Of a DNA stretch of 64,000 nt, positions 7,019 through 14,041 are shown piece after piece. Source of the stretch: Lachnospiraceae bacterium. Its GTDB lineage: Bacteria; Bacillota; Clostridia; Lachnospirales; Lachnospiraceae. The first letter of the stretch is position 1. Each line of letters starts with the position of its first letter. A program made the translations under genes and the position numbers. A model generated the notes under the pieces. It saw only the letters and a list, made by a program, of their open reading frames with translations. It was not told the DNA's origin and did no database searches. Location: the NCBI GenBank assembly GCA_009774215.1, contig VSNH01000002.1, positions 1 through 64,000 of the forward strand, read 5' to 3'.

Positions 7019-7636
7019 ATGGCTGATGCAATTTTTACGAACGAAAAAGGATACGAAGTATACGCGGTCGCGATGAAAGATATAGCAAGTACCCGGGTTT
7101 CGGTGGAATGTTACGTTAAGTCGCCGGAAGGCGAGATGTCGGAAATCTTTTCAGTCCGCAGACGGGATTTGGTGACCGGAAAAAATACGCTGGATTTTTT
7201 CCTCGACCTTGACGGGGGATTCGAAAACGCCGAGGTTGATTCACTCAGCGGTATTTTTCGGAACATGGTAGATACGGACGGTAAAATGACCATCCAGAGC
7301 AAGGCGACACCGCCTGAGATGTATCATGAGATAAGCGCGTATATCAAGGAATATGTAAAGCAATGGAAAAATAATCCGATGTCAGGCATGTTTATCAGGG
7401 GCGAATACGGGTATCTGGAAACCAGGCTGATGGACCGAATGGTCTTGGATAACAAGGAGCTTGGTTACAAGCGGAAAGATATACTGAAAACCCTTAAGAT
7501 TATGGGTGTTCTGAAAACTGGTGCGAACCGTCCGTATGATAACATGGTCGCTGTGAACGGCGAAAAGAAACGGGTTTACATAATTGAACTCGCAAAAGAG
7601 GATAACGATACGGTGGATGAGGAGATTGCGGTATGA
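7019..7636 (+). CDS. Hypothetical protein coupled to the adenine methyltransferase
   Basis: The 205-residue protein starts MADAIFTNEKGYEV at 7019, 8 bases after GGAGGA, rather than at an in-frame ATG at 7004. It has an N-terminal beta-rich part and a C-terminal part (LDNKELGYKRKDILKTLKIM) resembling a winged helix. I do not recognise the family. Its stop overlaps the methyltransferase start (ATGA), so the two are probably made together and may form a regulatory or nuclease-methylase pairing, though no nuclease motif is visible. Confidence 0.55.
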   Translation: MADAIFTNEKGYEVYAVAMKDIASTRVSVECYVKSPEGEMSEIFSVRRRDLVTGKNTLDFFLDLDGGFENAEVDSLSGIFRNMVDTDGKMTIQSKATPPEMYHEISAYIKEYVKQWKNNPMSGMFIRGEYGYLETRLMDRMVLDNKELGYKRKDILKTLKIMGVLKTGANRPYDNMVAVNGEKKRVYIIELAKEDNDTVDEEIAV

Positions 7637-8496
7637 AAATTAAATTTTTTAGGTGGTACGGGGGTAAAATCCGTCTGGTAGAAACGCTCAAGCTGCTCAT
7701 CCCAGAGCATGTGAAATATGTCGAGCCCTTCGCGGGCTCGGCTGCACTGCTCCTGAATCATTCGAGGAGCAGGGAGGAAGTCATAAATGACAAGGATGCG
7801 GATGTTGCGTTTTTATTGCAAACGATGGCTGACCATGAAAAGGGAAGCAAACTGGAAGAACGGCTGTGTTCACTGCAATATGACAGGTTCGTTTTTGAGG
7901 CGGCTGTTGAAGCGCGAAGGCGGCAGTATAGCGGCATGAATGATATTGAAAAGGCTACCATGATTTTTATAACGATTACGCAGAGTTTCAACTGTACACG
8001 GAAAACCTTTTCCGAAAAGGCTTTTGCGGGGACAAGAGCGTACCAGAGGGATATCCGATTCCATATCCCCAATGTATACCGACGATTGCAGGGAGTCCGC
8101 GTCCAGAATAGGGACGGGATTGAACTGCTACAAGAGATTTCTGACAATCCGGATGCGTTCGCCTTTGTAGACCCGCCGTACCGTTGGGAATTGCGGGGAG
8201 CCGGTGCGGACAGGGCTTACGCCTGTGAAATGCCGCAATGGGAGCATGTCCGGCTGTTGGAAACTGTGCAGGATGCGAAGTGCAAGGTCATGCTGTGCGG
8301 GTACAGGTCGGAAACGGGGGCGGATCTGTACGACATTTATTTGAAACCTTACGGGTGGAAATGCTATAAAGTGGGGGAATATGCGAAATCCTGTCAGGTC
8401 AAAAAGAAACACCGGGATATGGGTCATGAGTTCATATGGGTTAATTATGAACTGCCGGTTGTGGCGAAGTATATAAGCGGCATGAAAGAATATTAA
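7633..8496 (+). CDS. DNA adenine methyltransferase, D12 class
   Basis: The 287-residue protein has the D12 (Dam-like) layout. WYGGK at residues 8-12 and EPFAGSAALLL at about 31-41 form the S-adenosylmethionine pocket, and FVDPPYRW at about 178-185 is the catalytic DPPY motif. It should methylate adenine N6 in a short recognition sequence. There is no restriction endonuclease next to it, so it is an orphan of the kind often carried by phages and conjugative elements to evade host restriction. The start overlaps the previous stop. The target sequence cannot be read from the protein alone. Confidence 0.88.
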   Translation: MKIKFFRWYGGKIRLVETLKLLIPEHVKYVEPFAGSAALLLNHSRSREEVINDKDADVAFLLQTMADHEKGSKLEERLCSLQYDRFVFEAAVEARRRQYSGMNDIEKATMIFITITQSFNCTRKTFSEKAFAGTRAYQRDIRFHIPNVYRRLQGVRVQNRDGIELLQEISDNPDAFAFVDPPYRWELRGAGADRAYACEMPQWEHVRLLETVQDAKCKVMLCGYRSETGADLYDIYLKPYGWKCYKVGEYAKSCQVKKKHRDMGHEFIWVNYELPVVAKYISGMKEY

Positions 8497-8501
8497 AAAG
8501 C

Positions 8502-8551
8502 GGGATAACGAAGTTTTTACTATTGACAAAACGTAAAAACAGCGTTATCCC
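8502..8551. promoter_or_regulatory. Long hairpin upstream of the integrase
   Basis: GGGATAACG (8502-8510) pairs with CGTTATCCC (8543-8551), and inside it GTTTTTAC (8513-8520) pairs with GTAAAAAC (8533-8540). The loop holds TTGACA (8523-8528), with only a poor TATCCC 17 bp downstream. The structure sits between the methyltransferase stop and the integrase start. It could be an operator over an integrase promoter, or a binding site for integrase or excisionase. Confidence 0.5.
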
Positions 8552-8586
8552 TATTCATAAACATTGTAGAAACGGAGGCAGGGATT

Positions 8587-9792
8587 ATGAATAGTGGTAA
8601 AGAAGTCAGCGGGTGCCTGATTGAGAGGGCGGGAAGGTATTATGCGGTCGTATATTATTATGTGGAGGATCAGAGAGTTACCGAAACCAAGTCAACGGGG
8701 ATAGCTGTTAATGAGCACAAAAAACGGGAAGCTGAAAAGATTAAAAATCAGTTGATTGCAGAAAAAAGGGCGGCGTTAGAACAGCCGGGGCAGGGAAAGG
8801 CGGCGGAGTTACACCCGGTTGCATCCTGTCTGGAACGGTGGGTTGATTATAAGTCAAAATATATAGAAAATACGACCAATGACAGTTACCATTTCAAGCT
8901 GAAATCCACAATCAGGTATTTTCAAAAAAAAAATATGGTGATTGAGAACTTAAAGCCCCGTGATATTCTGGCATACTATGAATGGGAACTGGCTCACGGC
9001 AGACAGAATATATGTAAGGATGGGAAAACATCGTTAAGCCGCCGGACTGTCAGTGACAAGGCGGTACTGTTCAAGCGCTTTCTGGGAGATGCGGTATTAC
9101 AAGGCGTGATATCGGTCAATCCCGCCGATCAGGTGTCGGTGCCAAGGGTGAAAGAAAACAAGGTTGAGAAAATCACGTTCATGGACTTGGGGCAGGCACA
9201 ATGTTTTCTGAATTTTGTCAAAAGTGAACCGCGATTTGAGGTATTGTATTATATAGGGAAGATTGGATTCTACTATGGTCTTAGACGTTCGGAACTGCTT
9301 GGGTTAAGGTGGTCTGCAATAAATTTCAATAGCAATGAAATTGAGATAAACCATACCGTTGTCAGAACCAAGCATCAGCCGGAACACCGCGATACGGTCA
9401 AGTCAAAGGCTTCACACCGCTATCTTCCGTTGTTAGAAGATGTTAAGGGATGCCTGATGGAATTAAGGGAAAACCAGAAACGGCTGGGGATATATGACGA
9501 CAAAGGGTATGTGTTCTTATGGAACGATGGAAGGGAGTACAATCCCGATTATATAACAAAACTATTTGTAAAAGCTGTGAAAGCCTGTCCGGGTGATATT
9601 CCGAGGGAAATAACTTTGCATGGACTTAGGCACAGCTGTTGTGCTATACTGTTTGAAAAGAAGTGGGATATTGCCGAGGTGCAACAGTGGGTCGGGCATA
9701 GTGACATTCAGATAACGGCGAATATTTATAACCATGTGAGCAAGAAGTGGAAAAATGAGCATGGGAAAAAGATAGACGGTTTTTTTAAGTAA
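8587..9792 (+). CDS. Tyrosine recombinase (integrase) of the mobile element
   Basis: The 401-residue integrase would catalyse insertion and excision of the element. It has an N-terminal arm-binding domain (about 1-65), a SAM-like core-binding domain (about 75-175) and a catalytic domain with Arg at 233-234 (GLRRSELLGL), HGLRHS at 345-350, His 371 (WVGHSD) and nucleophile Tyr 381 (NIYNHV). All expected catalytic residues are present. CGGAGGCAGGG precedes the ATG. It is the last gene before the tRNA fragment at 9973, the usual place for an integrase next to its attachment site. Confidence 0.93.
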   Translation: MNSGKEVSGCLIERAGRYYAVVYYYVEDQRVTETKSTGIAVNEHKKREAEKIKNQLIAEKRAALEQPGQGKAAELHPVASCLERWVDYKSKYIENTTNDSYHFKLKSTIRYFQKKNMVIENLKPRDILAYYEWELAHGRQNICKDGKTSLSRRTVSDKAVLFKRFLGDAVLQGVISVNPADQVSVPRVKENKVEKITFMDLGQAQCFLNFVKSEPRFEVLYYIGKIGFYYGLRRSELLGLRWSAINFNSNEIEINHTVVRTKHQPEHRDTVKSKASHRYLPLLEDVKGCLMELRENQKRLGIYDDKGYVFLWNDGREYNPDYITKLFVKAVKACPGDIPREITLHGLRHSCCAILFEKKWDIAEVQQWVGHSDIQITANIYNHVSKKWKNEHGKKIDGFFK

Positions 9793-9972
9793 TGGATTGG
9801 GCTTTAGAGCAGGAGGCGGGTGTTCCAACAGAATTCCAACAGACTTTGGGAAAAGTGCAGGGACACGCCCCAAGGGGTAAAATGGACGGGATTGGGGGCT
9901 AATAATAGGTATTATCAGGTGTTTGGGGACGGGTAGGGGTATCTTTCAGGGAGACTGCCCGTTAGGGAAGTA

Positions 9973-10002
9973 GAGGCCGCAAGTTCAAGTCTTGTCACTC
10001 CG
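9973..10002 (+). other. tRNA 3'-end fragment, probable attachment site
   Basis: The sequence GAGGCCGCAAGTTCAAGTC followed by TTGTCACTCCG has the T-loop and acceptor arm of a tRNA 3' half, ending with a CACTCCG acceptor strand, perhaps tRNA-Pro. No anticodon arm or 5' half precedes it. An integrase lies just upstream and a terminator just downstream, so this is most simply the attachment-site copy at the right end of the element. The rest of 9793-10010 holds no gene I can support. Confidence 0.65.
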
Positions 10003-10010
10003 ATACTGAA

Positions 10011-10057
10011 GAACTCTGACAATCACCAGATGTGGTGGTTGGCAGGGTTCTTTTTTT
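10011..10057 (+). terminator. Terminator downstream of the tRNA fragment
   Basis: An 18-bp arm GAACTCTGACAATCACCA (10011-10028) pairs with TGGTGGTTGGCAGGGTTC (10033-10050), including three G-U pairs, and is followed by TTTTTTT. It is probably the original terminator of the tRNA locus. Confidence 0.85.
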
Positions 10058-10106
10058 GTGCTCAGTTTTTGTCTGCCAGGGGCAGGTTAATGAATGACTA
10101 TGATAG

Positions 10107-10724
10107 CTTTGGATTGAGGGCGTTTATATCGGCGCAGCCTATGAGGCGGCAGGTCTGGTGGCGGCATGGCAGTGTCCGGAGTATCTGCGGGAGCGTTTCC
10201 CGAAAACCAACCGGAGCTATCCGGGTGTACGGTTCGATATTGAGGCCGGAAACCACGCCCTGTGTGCGACAACGACAATGACCAAGGAGATTTCCGGGTT
10301 TACCAATACGATAAAAAATGCCATCAACAGCAGCGGCTTCGGTTTTGTTTTCTCCTCCGAAAACGCGCAGTACAAAGGGAAGGATATACGCAGCATCATG
10401 GTGTATAAGGCCAGAAATCTGCTGATGAATGAGAATGAGTTCGAGCCGATTTATAAGACGCTGGTCAGCACCTATATCGAGCGGATCCTGCGATTTTACA
10501 GCAATGACTTTAAAAAGGATAACATTTTGAGCTTTTTCAGCAATAACCCGGACAGCCAGAAGAGCAGATGGGGAGCGGACAGGGACTATGTCAATTCCAT
10601 CCTGCAGGAAGGCGATGAGCTTTCGTATGAAATAGACGATAAAGCCGGGATCTGCAATATCCTGATCACCTTTAACAACAACACGAAAAATCTGAAAGTA
10701 GAAATGAGCAGAAAGACAAGTTAA
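10107..10724 (+). pseudogene. C-terminal part of a contractile-sheath-like protein (TssC-like)
   Basis: A frame without a start runs from an in-frame TAG at 10104 to the TAA at 10724, giving about 205 residues (VYIGAAYEAAGLVAAWQCPE near the start). The arrangement recalls the C-terminal third of type VI TssC or phage sheath proteins. There is a helical stretch around an Arg-Tyr-rich region (SIMVYKARNLLM), then a final beta-hairpin ending LITFNNNTKNLKVEMS. It is followed at once by tube-like genes, as sheath genes usually are. The 5' part is missing and its place is taken by the tRNA fragment and mobile element. The family call is by eye and moderate. Confidence 0.5.
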
Positions 10725-10754
10725 TTCCAGAATACAAAAAAGGAGGAAAAAAAG

Positions 10755-11183
10755 ATGGGATTACGATTAAAAATTGAGGGGAATGAAAGCATCCAGCTGA
10801 ATGAGACCATCGTGACCGGGGTCAAATACGGTGCGGACATTCCGAAAGACTCCAATGCGCGTTCGACCGATCTGGGATCCACGATCAGAATCACAGGCAA
10901 AATTCTTGCGGCAGTGGGCGGCGAAGCGGCGGACGACACGATGAAGATGGCGAAATGGGCGCTTGTGCCTGCGGAGAATGCGGACTGCTACAGAAAGCTC
11001 ACGATCGATGTGGTCAACGCGTCACAGGTGGTAAGACAGGTTACGCTTCCCAATGCTTTTGTCATCGGGTATGAGGAAGACTTTGCCGACGAGACAGGCG
11101 TGGGCACATTTACCCTGCTTGTGAAACAGAAGAAGGACAAGATGGCGGGACTCGCATTTGAGGGCGGGTTTGCAGGAGAATAG
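10755..11183 (+). CDS. Putative contractile-system tube protein (Hcp-like), copy 1
   Basis: The 142-residue protein starts MGLRLKIEGNESIQLNE behind AGGAGGAAAAAA. It is rich in beta strands and lacks a signal peptide. Size, order (right after the sheath-like gene) and the presence of a close paralogue fit an inner-tube protein that stacks as hexamers. Shared blocks with the next protein include DSNARSTDLGSTI, WALVPAE, DCYRKL and KQKKDKMA. I recall similar clostridial proteins carrying an uninformative name (membrane-associated protease 1). The tube role is inferred. Confidence 0.5.
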   Translation: MGLRLKIEGNESIQLNETIVTGVKYGADIPKDSNARSTDLGSTIRITGKILAAVGGEAADDTMKMAKWALVPAENADCYRKLTIDVVNASQVVRQVTLPNAFVIGYEEDFADETGVGTFTLLVKQKKDKMAGLAFEGGFAGE

Positions 11184-11197
11184 AAAGGAGATCAGCT

Positions 11198-11623
11198 ATG
11201 GGATTCAGATTAAAAATTGAAGGCGGCGCGGCAATCGAATTAAAGGAGCAGAGCATCACCTCTGTCAGATTCAGGACAGACATTCCGCAGGATTCCAATG
11301 CACGTTCCACGGATTTGGGATCCACAGTGGAAATTACGGGGAAGATACTGACAGCTGTGGACGGGGAACCTTTTGACGCGACAAAGGAGATCGGCAAGTG
11401 GGCGCTTGTGCCGGCGGAGAAGGCAGACTGCTACAGAAAGGTTATGATCGAGGTAATCGCGGCATCCCAGGAAGTGCGCAAATATACTTACCCGAACGCT
11501 TTCGTAGTGGATTACAGGGAAGATTACGGGGATGTGGAGGGCGTAGGGACCTTCCGGCTTGTAATAAAGCAGAAGAAGGATAAGATGGCAAACATTGCAG
11601 TGGAAGGCGGGTATGCCGTATAG
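11198..11623 (+). CDS. Putative contractile-system tube protein (Hcp-like), copy 2
   Basis: The 141-residue protein is a clear paralogue of the protein at 10755 and lies only 14 bases after it, with AAAGGAG before its ATG. Conserved blocks (DSNARSTDLGST, WALVPAEKADCYRK, KQKKDKMA) are nearly unchanged, while exposed-looking stretches differ. Two tube paralogues side by side could build different tube sections, for example a spike-proximal ring and the main tube. Function is inferred as for copy 1. Confidence 0.5.
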   Translation: MGFRLKIEGGAAIELKEQSITSVRFRTDIPQDSNARSTDLGSTVEITGKILTAVDGEPFDATKEIGKWALVPAEKADCYRKVMIEVIAASQEVRKYTYPNAFVVDYREDYGDVEGVGTFRLVIKQKKDKMANIAVEGGYAV

Positions 11624-11705
11624 GATTTGAGACGAGTCTGCGGCGCGGGTATTCCCGCGCCATAGATTTCGCCGGCGCTGTCGCAGCGCGGCATCGGGAG
11701 GCAGT

Positions 11706-12137
11706 ATGGATTATTACCGGATATTGAATATCGACGTAAATGCCTCGCAGGGGGATATCAAGAGAGCTTATCGGAAACTGGCGGGAAAGTACCATCCCGA
11801 TAATGCGGGAGAGCAGGCAAGAGAACAGTTTGACAGGGTGCAGGAGGCTTACAGTGTACTCGGGGATGAGGAGAAGCGCGCAGCTTACGACGAGAGAATG
11901 CGTGCGGGCGAACCGGGAGACCGGGTCGGAGAGAAAGCGGCCCACGGAAAAAACGCGGGACAGCCGGAGCGGCAGGAAGAATCTTACAGGGATCTGGCCG
12001 CATTTTATACCGGGGCATATAAGAACAGTTTTGAAAAATTTTTCGGAAAAGGCATGAATAAGAAAACGGAACAGGAGAGCGGTGTGAGACCGATGAATAC
12101 GGATGCCTTATTTGAATCCTACTTTAAATGTAAGTGA
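11706..12137 (+). CDS. J-domain protein (DnaJ-like co-chaperone)
   Basis: The N-terminal 65 residues are a standard J domain starting MDYYRILNIDVNASQGDIKR, with the key HPD tripeptide in KYHPDNAG. There is no Gly/Phe region or zinc finger, so this is not housekeeping DnaJ. The remaining 75 residues are charged, ending MNTDALFESYFKCK. J domains stimulate Hsp70 ATPases, and an Hsp70-like ATPase is encoded downstream at 15916. GGGAGGCAGT precedes the ATG. The stop overlaps the next gene's GTG, so it begins the tightly packed operon. Confidence 0.85.
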   Translation: MDYYRILNIDVNASQGDIKRAYRKLAGKYHPDNAGEQAREQFDRVQEAYSVLGDEEKRAAYDERMRAGEPGDRVGEKAAHGKNAGQPERQEESYRDLAAFYTGAYKNSFEKFFGKGMNKKTEQESGVRPMNTDALFESYFKCK

Positions 12138-12697
12138 TGGGAGAATCCGGAATGTGGAAGAAAATAACAGATGCGGGAATCGTGCTGTGCGCGGCGGCCC
12201 TTGCAGTATATGTGGCGGTAGAGATGACAGATCTGTGGAAATGGCCGCTGTTTGCCTTTCTAATGGCGCTGTCTGTTTTTGCACTGAATAATTTGATAGA
12301 TCAGTTTACACCTCATGAACAGGAACGGAAATACACGGATACAGAGGGGACGGATTACGGCATCCGGGAATTGATCCTCTTAGATGAAAATGAAAAGCCG
12401 GTCAAGGCGTGGAATCTGGCGGGAAGGGTATCGCTTCTAATCGGCAGGGACAATCCGCAGGAGCCGGTAGACGTGGATTTGGAAGAATGCGAGTACAGCG
12501 CACTGATCGATGAGCAGCATGCGGTACTTAACTATTGCATGGATGCATGGTATGTGGAGGATTTGAATTCCATGAACGGGATCCGGGTTCGTAAAATAAG
12601 CGACGGACTGTGTTACCGGGTGTCAAGAAACAGGCCATGCCGTCTGGAATCGGGGGATTTGCTGTTTATCGCGAACACGAAGCTGTTGATTACTTGA
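12134..12697 (+). CDS. Membrane-anchored FHA-domain protein
   Basis: Residues about 10-55 are two hydrophobic segments (GIVLCAAALAVYVAVEM and WPLFAFLMALSVFALNNL) forming a hairpin anchor. Residues about 95-187 are a forkhead-associated domain with LIGRDN, DEQHAVLN and DLNSMNGIRV in the expected order, so it should bind phosphothreonine peptides on the cytoplasmic side. It overlaps the J-domain stop (GTGA). A start at the ATG at 12152 is also possible because GGAG lies 8 bases ahead of it. In type VI systems an FHA protein relays kinase signals to assembly, and the same role is inferred here. Confidence 0.8.
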   Translation: MMGESGMWKKITDAGIVLCAAALAVYVAVEMTDLWKWPLFAFLMALSVFALNNLIDQFTPHEQERKYTDTEGTDYGIRELILLDENEKPVKAWNLAGRVSLLIGRDNPQEPVDVDLEECEYSALIDEQHAVLNYCMDAWYVEDLNSMNGIRVRKISDGLCYRVSRNRPCRLESGDLLFIANTKLLIT

Positions 12698-12713
12698 GAG
12701 GAGCGGATGCACG

Positions 12714-13214
12714 ATGAGTCTGATGAGATGTCCAAACGGACATATGTTTAACACGAGAAAACACGGCAGTATATGCCCTTATTGTAATATGGAGACCGCA
12801 GTGGTGGAGGAGGCCAAAGCGCCTGAGGGATTTGAGACGCCGATGGAGCTTTTGGAGGAGGAGGTTCCTCCCGTATGTGGATGGCTGGTATGCATCGAAG
12901 GGGCAAGGATCGGCAGAGACTATAAGATCAAAGACGGAAAGAACTTTGTGGGCAGAGGGGACGACATGGATATCCAGATTCTTGGAGATAATGAGATTTC
13001 CCGGAAAAACCACACGATCATCGTGTATGATGCCAAGAAGAAAAATACGGTGATACTGCCCGGGGACGCGGCGGGCATCGCTTATTTAAATCAGGAGGCG
13101 GTCTATGTCCCCACGGAATTAATGCCTTATGACACCATAGAGCTTGGAAGGAGCAAATTTGTATTTGTGCCTTTTTGCGGCGAACATTTTGAATGGAATG
13201 ATGTGAAAAAATGA
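12714..13214 (+). CDS. FHA-domain protein with N-terminal zinc ribbon
   Basis: The 166-residue protein begins with a likely zinc-binding module: RCPNGHMF at residues 5-12 and CPYC at about 21-24, a Cys/His set. An FHA domain follows at about 70-160, with NFVGRGDDMDIQI and ISRKNHTIIVYD. The usual final Asn-Gly of the domain is not evident, so ligand binding may differ. No membrane segment is present. Its ATG follows GAGAGGAGCGG, and its stop overlaps the next start. With the preceding gene it gives one anchored and one soluble FHA protein in the operon. Confidence 0.78.
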   Translation: MSLMRCPNGHMFNTRKHGSICPYCNMETAVVEEAKAPEGFETPMELLEEEVPPVCGWLVCIEGARIGRDYKIKDGKNFVGRGDDMDIQILGDNEISRKNHTIIVYDAKKKNTVILPGDAAGIAYLNQEAVYVPTELMPYDTIELGRSKFVFVPFCGEHFEWNDVKK

Positions 13215-14041
13215 CAGTGCGGATCATCCTCGGCGTGCTGGTACTGTGCTGTGTCATCCGGGGCATTTTGCAGCTTTTACAGGAGCGCCCCGTAAGCGAT
13301 GCGAAAGACGGTACGGCACAGACTACCGGGAATAAAGAGATACAGGCGGATGCCATGGAAGTCAGAATTACAGGCGCCGGAAAGCTGGCGGTGCTGGCGG
13401 ACGGCATCGGCAAAGAGAATACGGGAAAAGTGTGTGCAGCTTTGGCGGTAAAGGAGTTTATGGATGCGTTTTCGCTCTACAGGACACTGCATAATCCGGG
13501 ATATTTCTTTGAGCGGACAATGTATGGACTTCACAGGAACATGCAGAAGGTGCTGGAAGAGCGGCAGGGCGGCGCCAGCGTGGGTGTCCTGTTTCTGGCG
13601 GAGGAAAGCCTTTATTATGCGATGGCGGGACAAATCAGGATCATGCTTTTCCGTGGCGGAGAACTGATACCGCTGTGCGAATGCCAGACGGTGGATGTAC
13701 TGGCGCAGCGGGCATATCAGGAAGGACGGCTGGGGAGACAGGAAACCATCTGGTCTTTGAAAGACAAAAATCTGTGGAACTATGTGGGAAAAGACGGATT
13801 TTGCCAGATAGAAGTATGCGAGGTGCCGGTTCGTTTAAAGAAGGGCGATCTGGCGGTTATGATGACGAAAGGCATTTACGAGGAAGTGCCCTTCGTGGAG
13901 ACAGAAAGAATACTGGCGGACGAAATGCTGACAACACAGGGCAAGGCGGACAGAATCGTACAGTATGCGGATAAATCTTTGACGCAGGATAAAGAGAACG
14001 GAAGCATTATGGTGCTTCTGACAGATGGGGCAATGAGATGA
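13211..14041 (+). CDS. PP2C-like phosphatase domain protein with membrane anchor
   Basis: Residues 3-20 form one membrane segment (VRIILGVLVLCCVIRGIL). The remaining 250 residues resemble a PP2C phosphatase: LAVLADGIG at about 60-68 matches the DGxGG metal motif, GGASVGVLFL matches the GT-T strand, and DLAVMMTKGIYEEV occupies the place of the usual SDGL motif. The Asp normally found there is Lys, and the C-terminal DN motif reads ENGS. Two metal ligands therefore look lost and the enzyme may be weak or a pseudophosphatase sensor. It overlaps both neighbours by 4 bases. Confidence 0.7.
   Translation: MTVRIILGVLVLCCVIRGILQLLQERPVSDAKDGTAQTTGNKEIQADAMEVRITGAGKLAVLADGIGKENTGKVCAALAVKEFMDAFSLYRTLHNPGYFFERTMYGLHRNMQKVLEERQGGASVGVLFLAEESLYYAMAGQIRIMLFRGGELIPLCECQTVDVLAQRAYQEGRLGRQETIWSLKDKNLWNYVGKDGFCQIEVCEVPVRLKKGDLAVMMTKGIYEEVPFVETERILADEMLTTQGKADRIVQYADKSLTQDKENGSIMVLLTDGAMR

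Noticed and set aside
9960..10002. Complete tRNA gene
   Set aside because: Only the T-arm and acceptor strand are present; no D-arm or anticodon arm precedes them.
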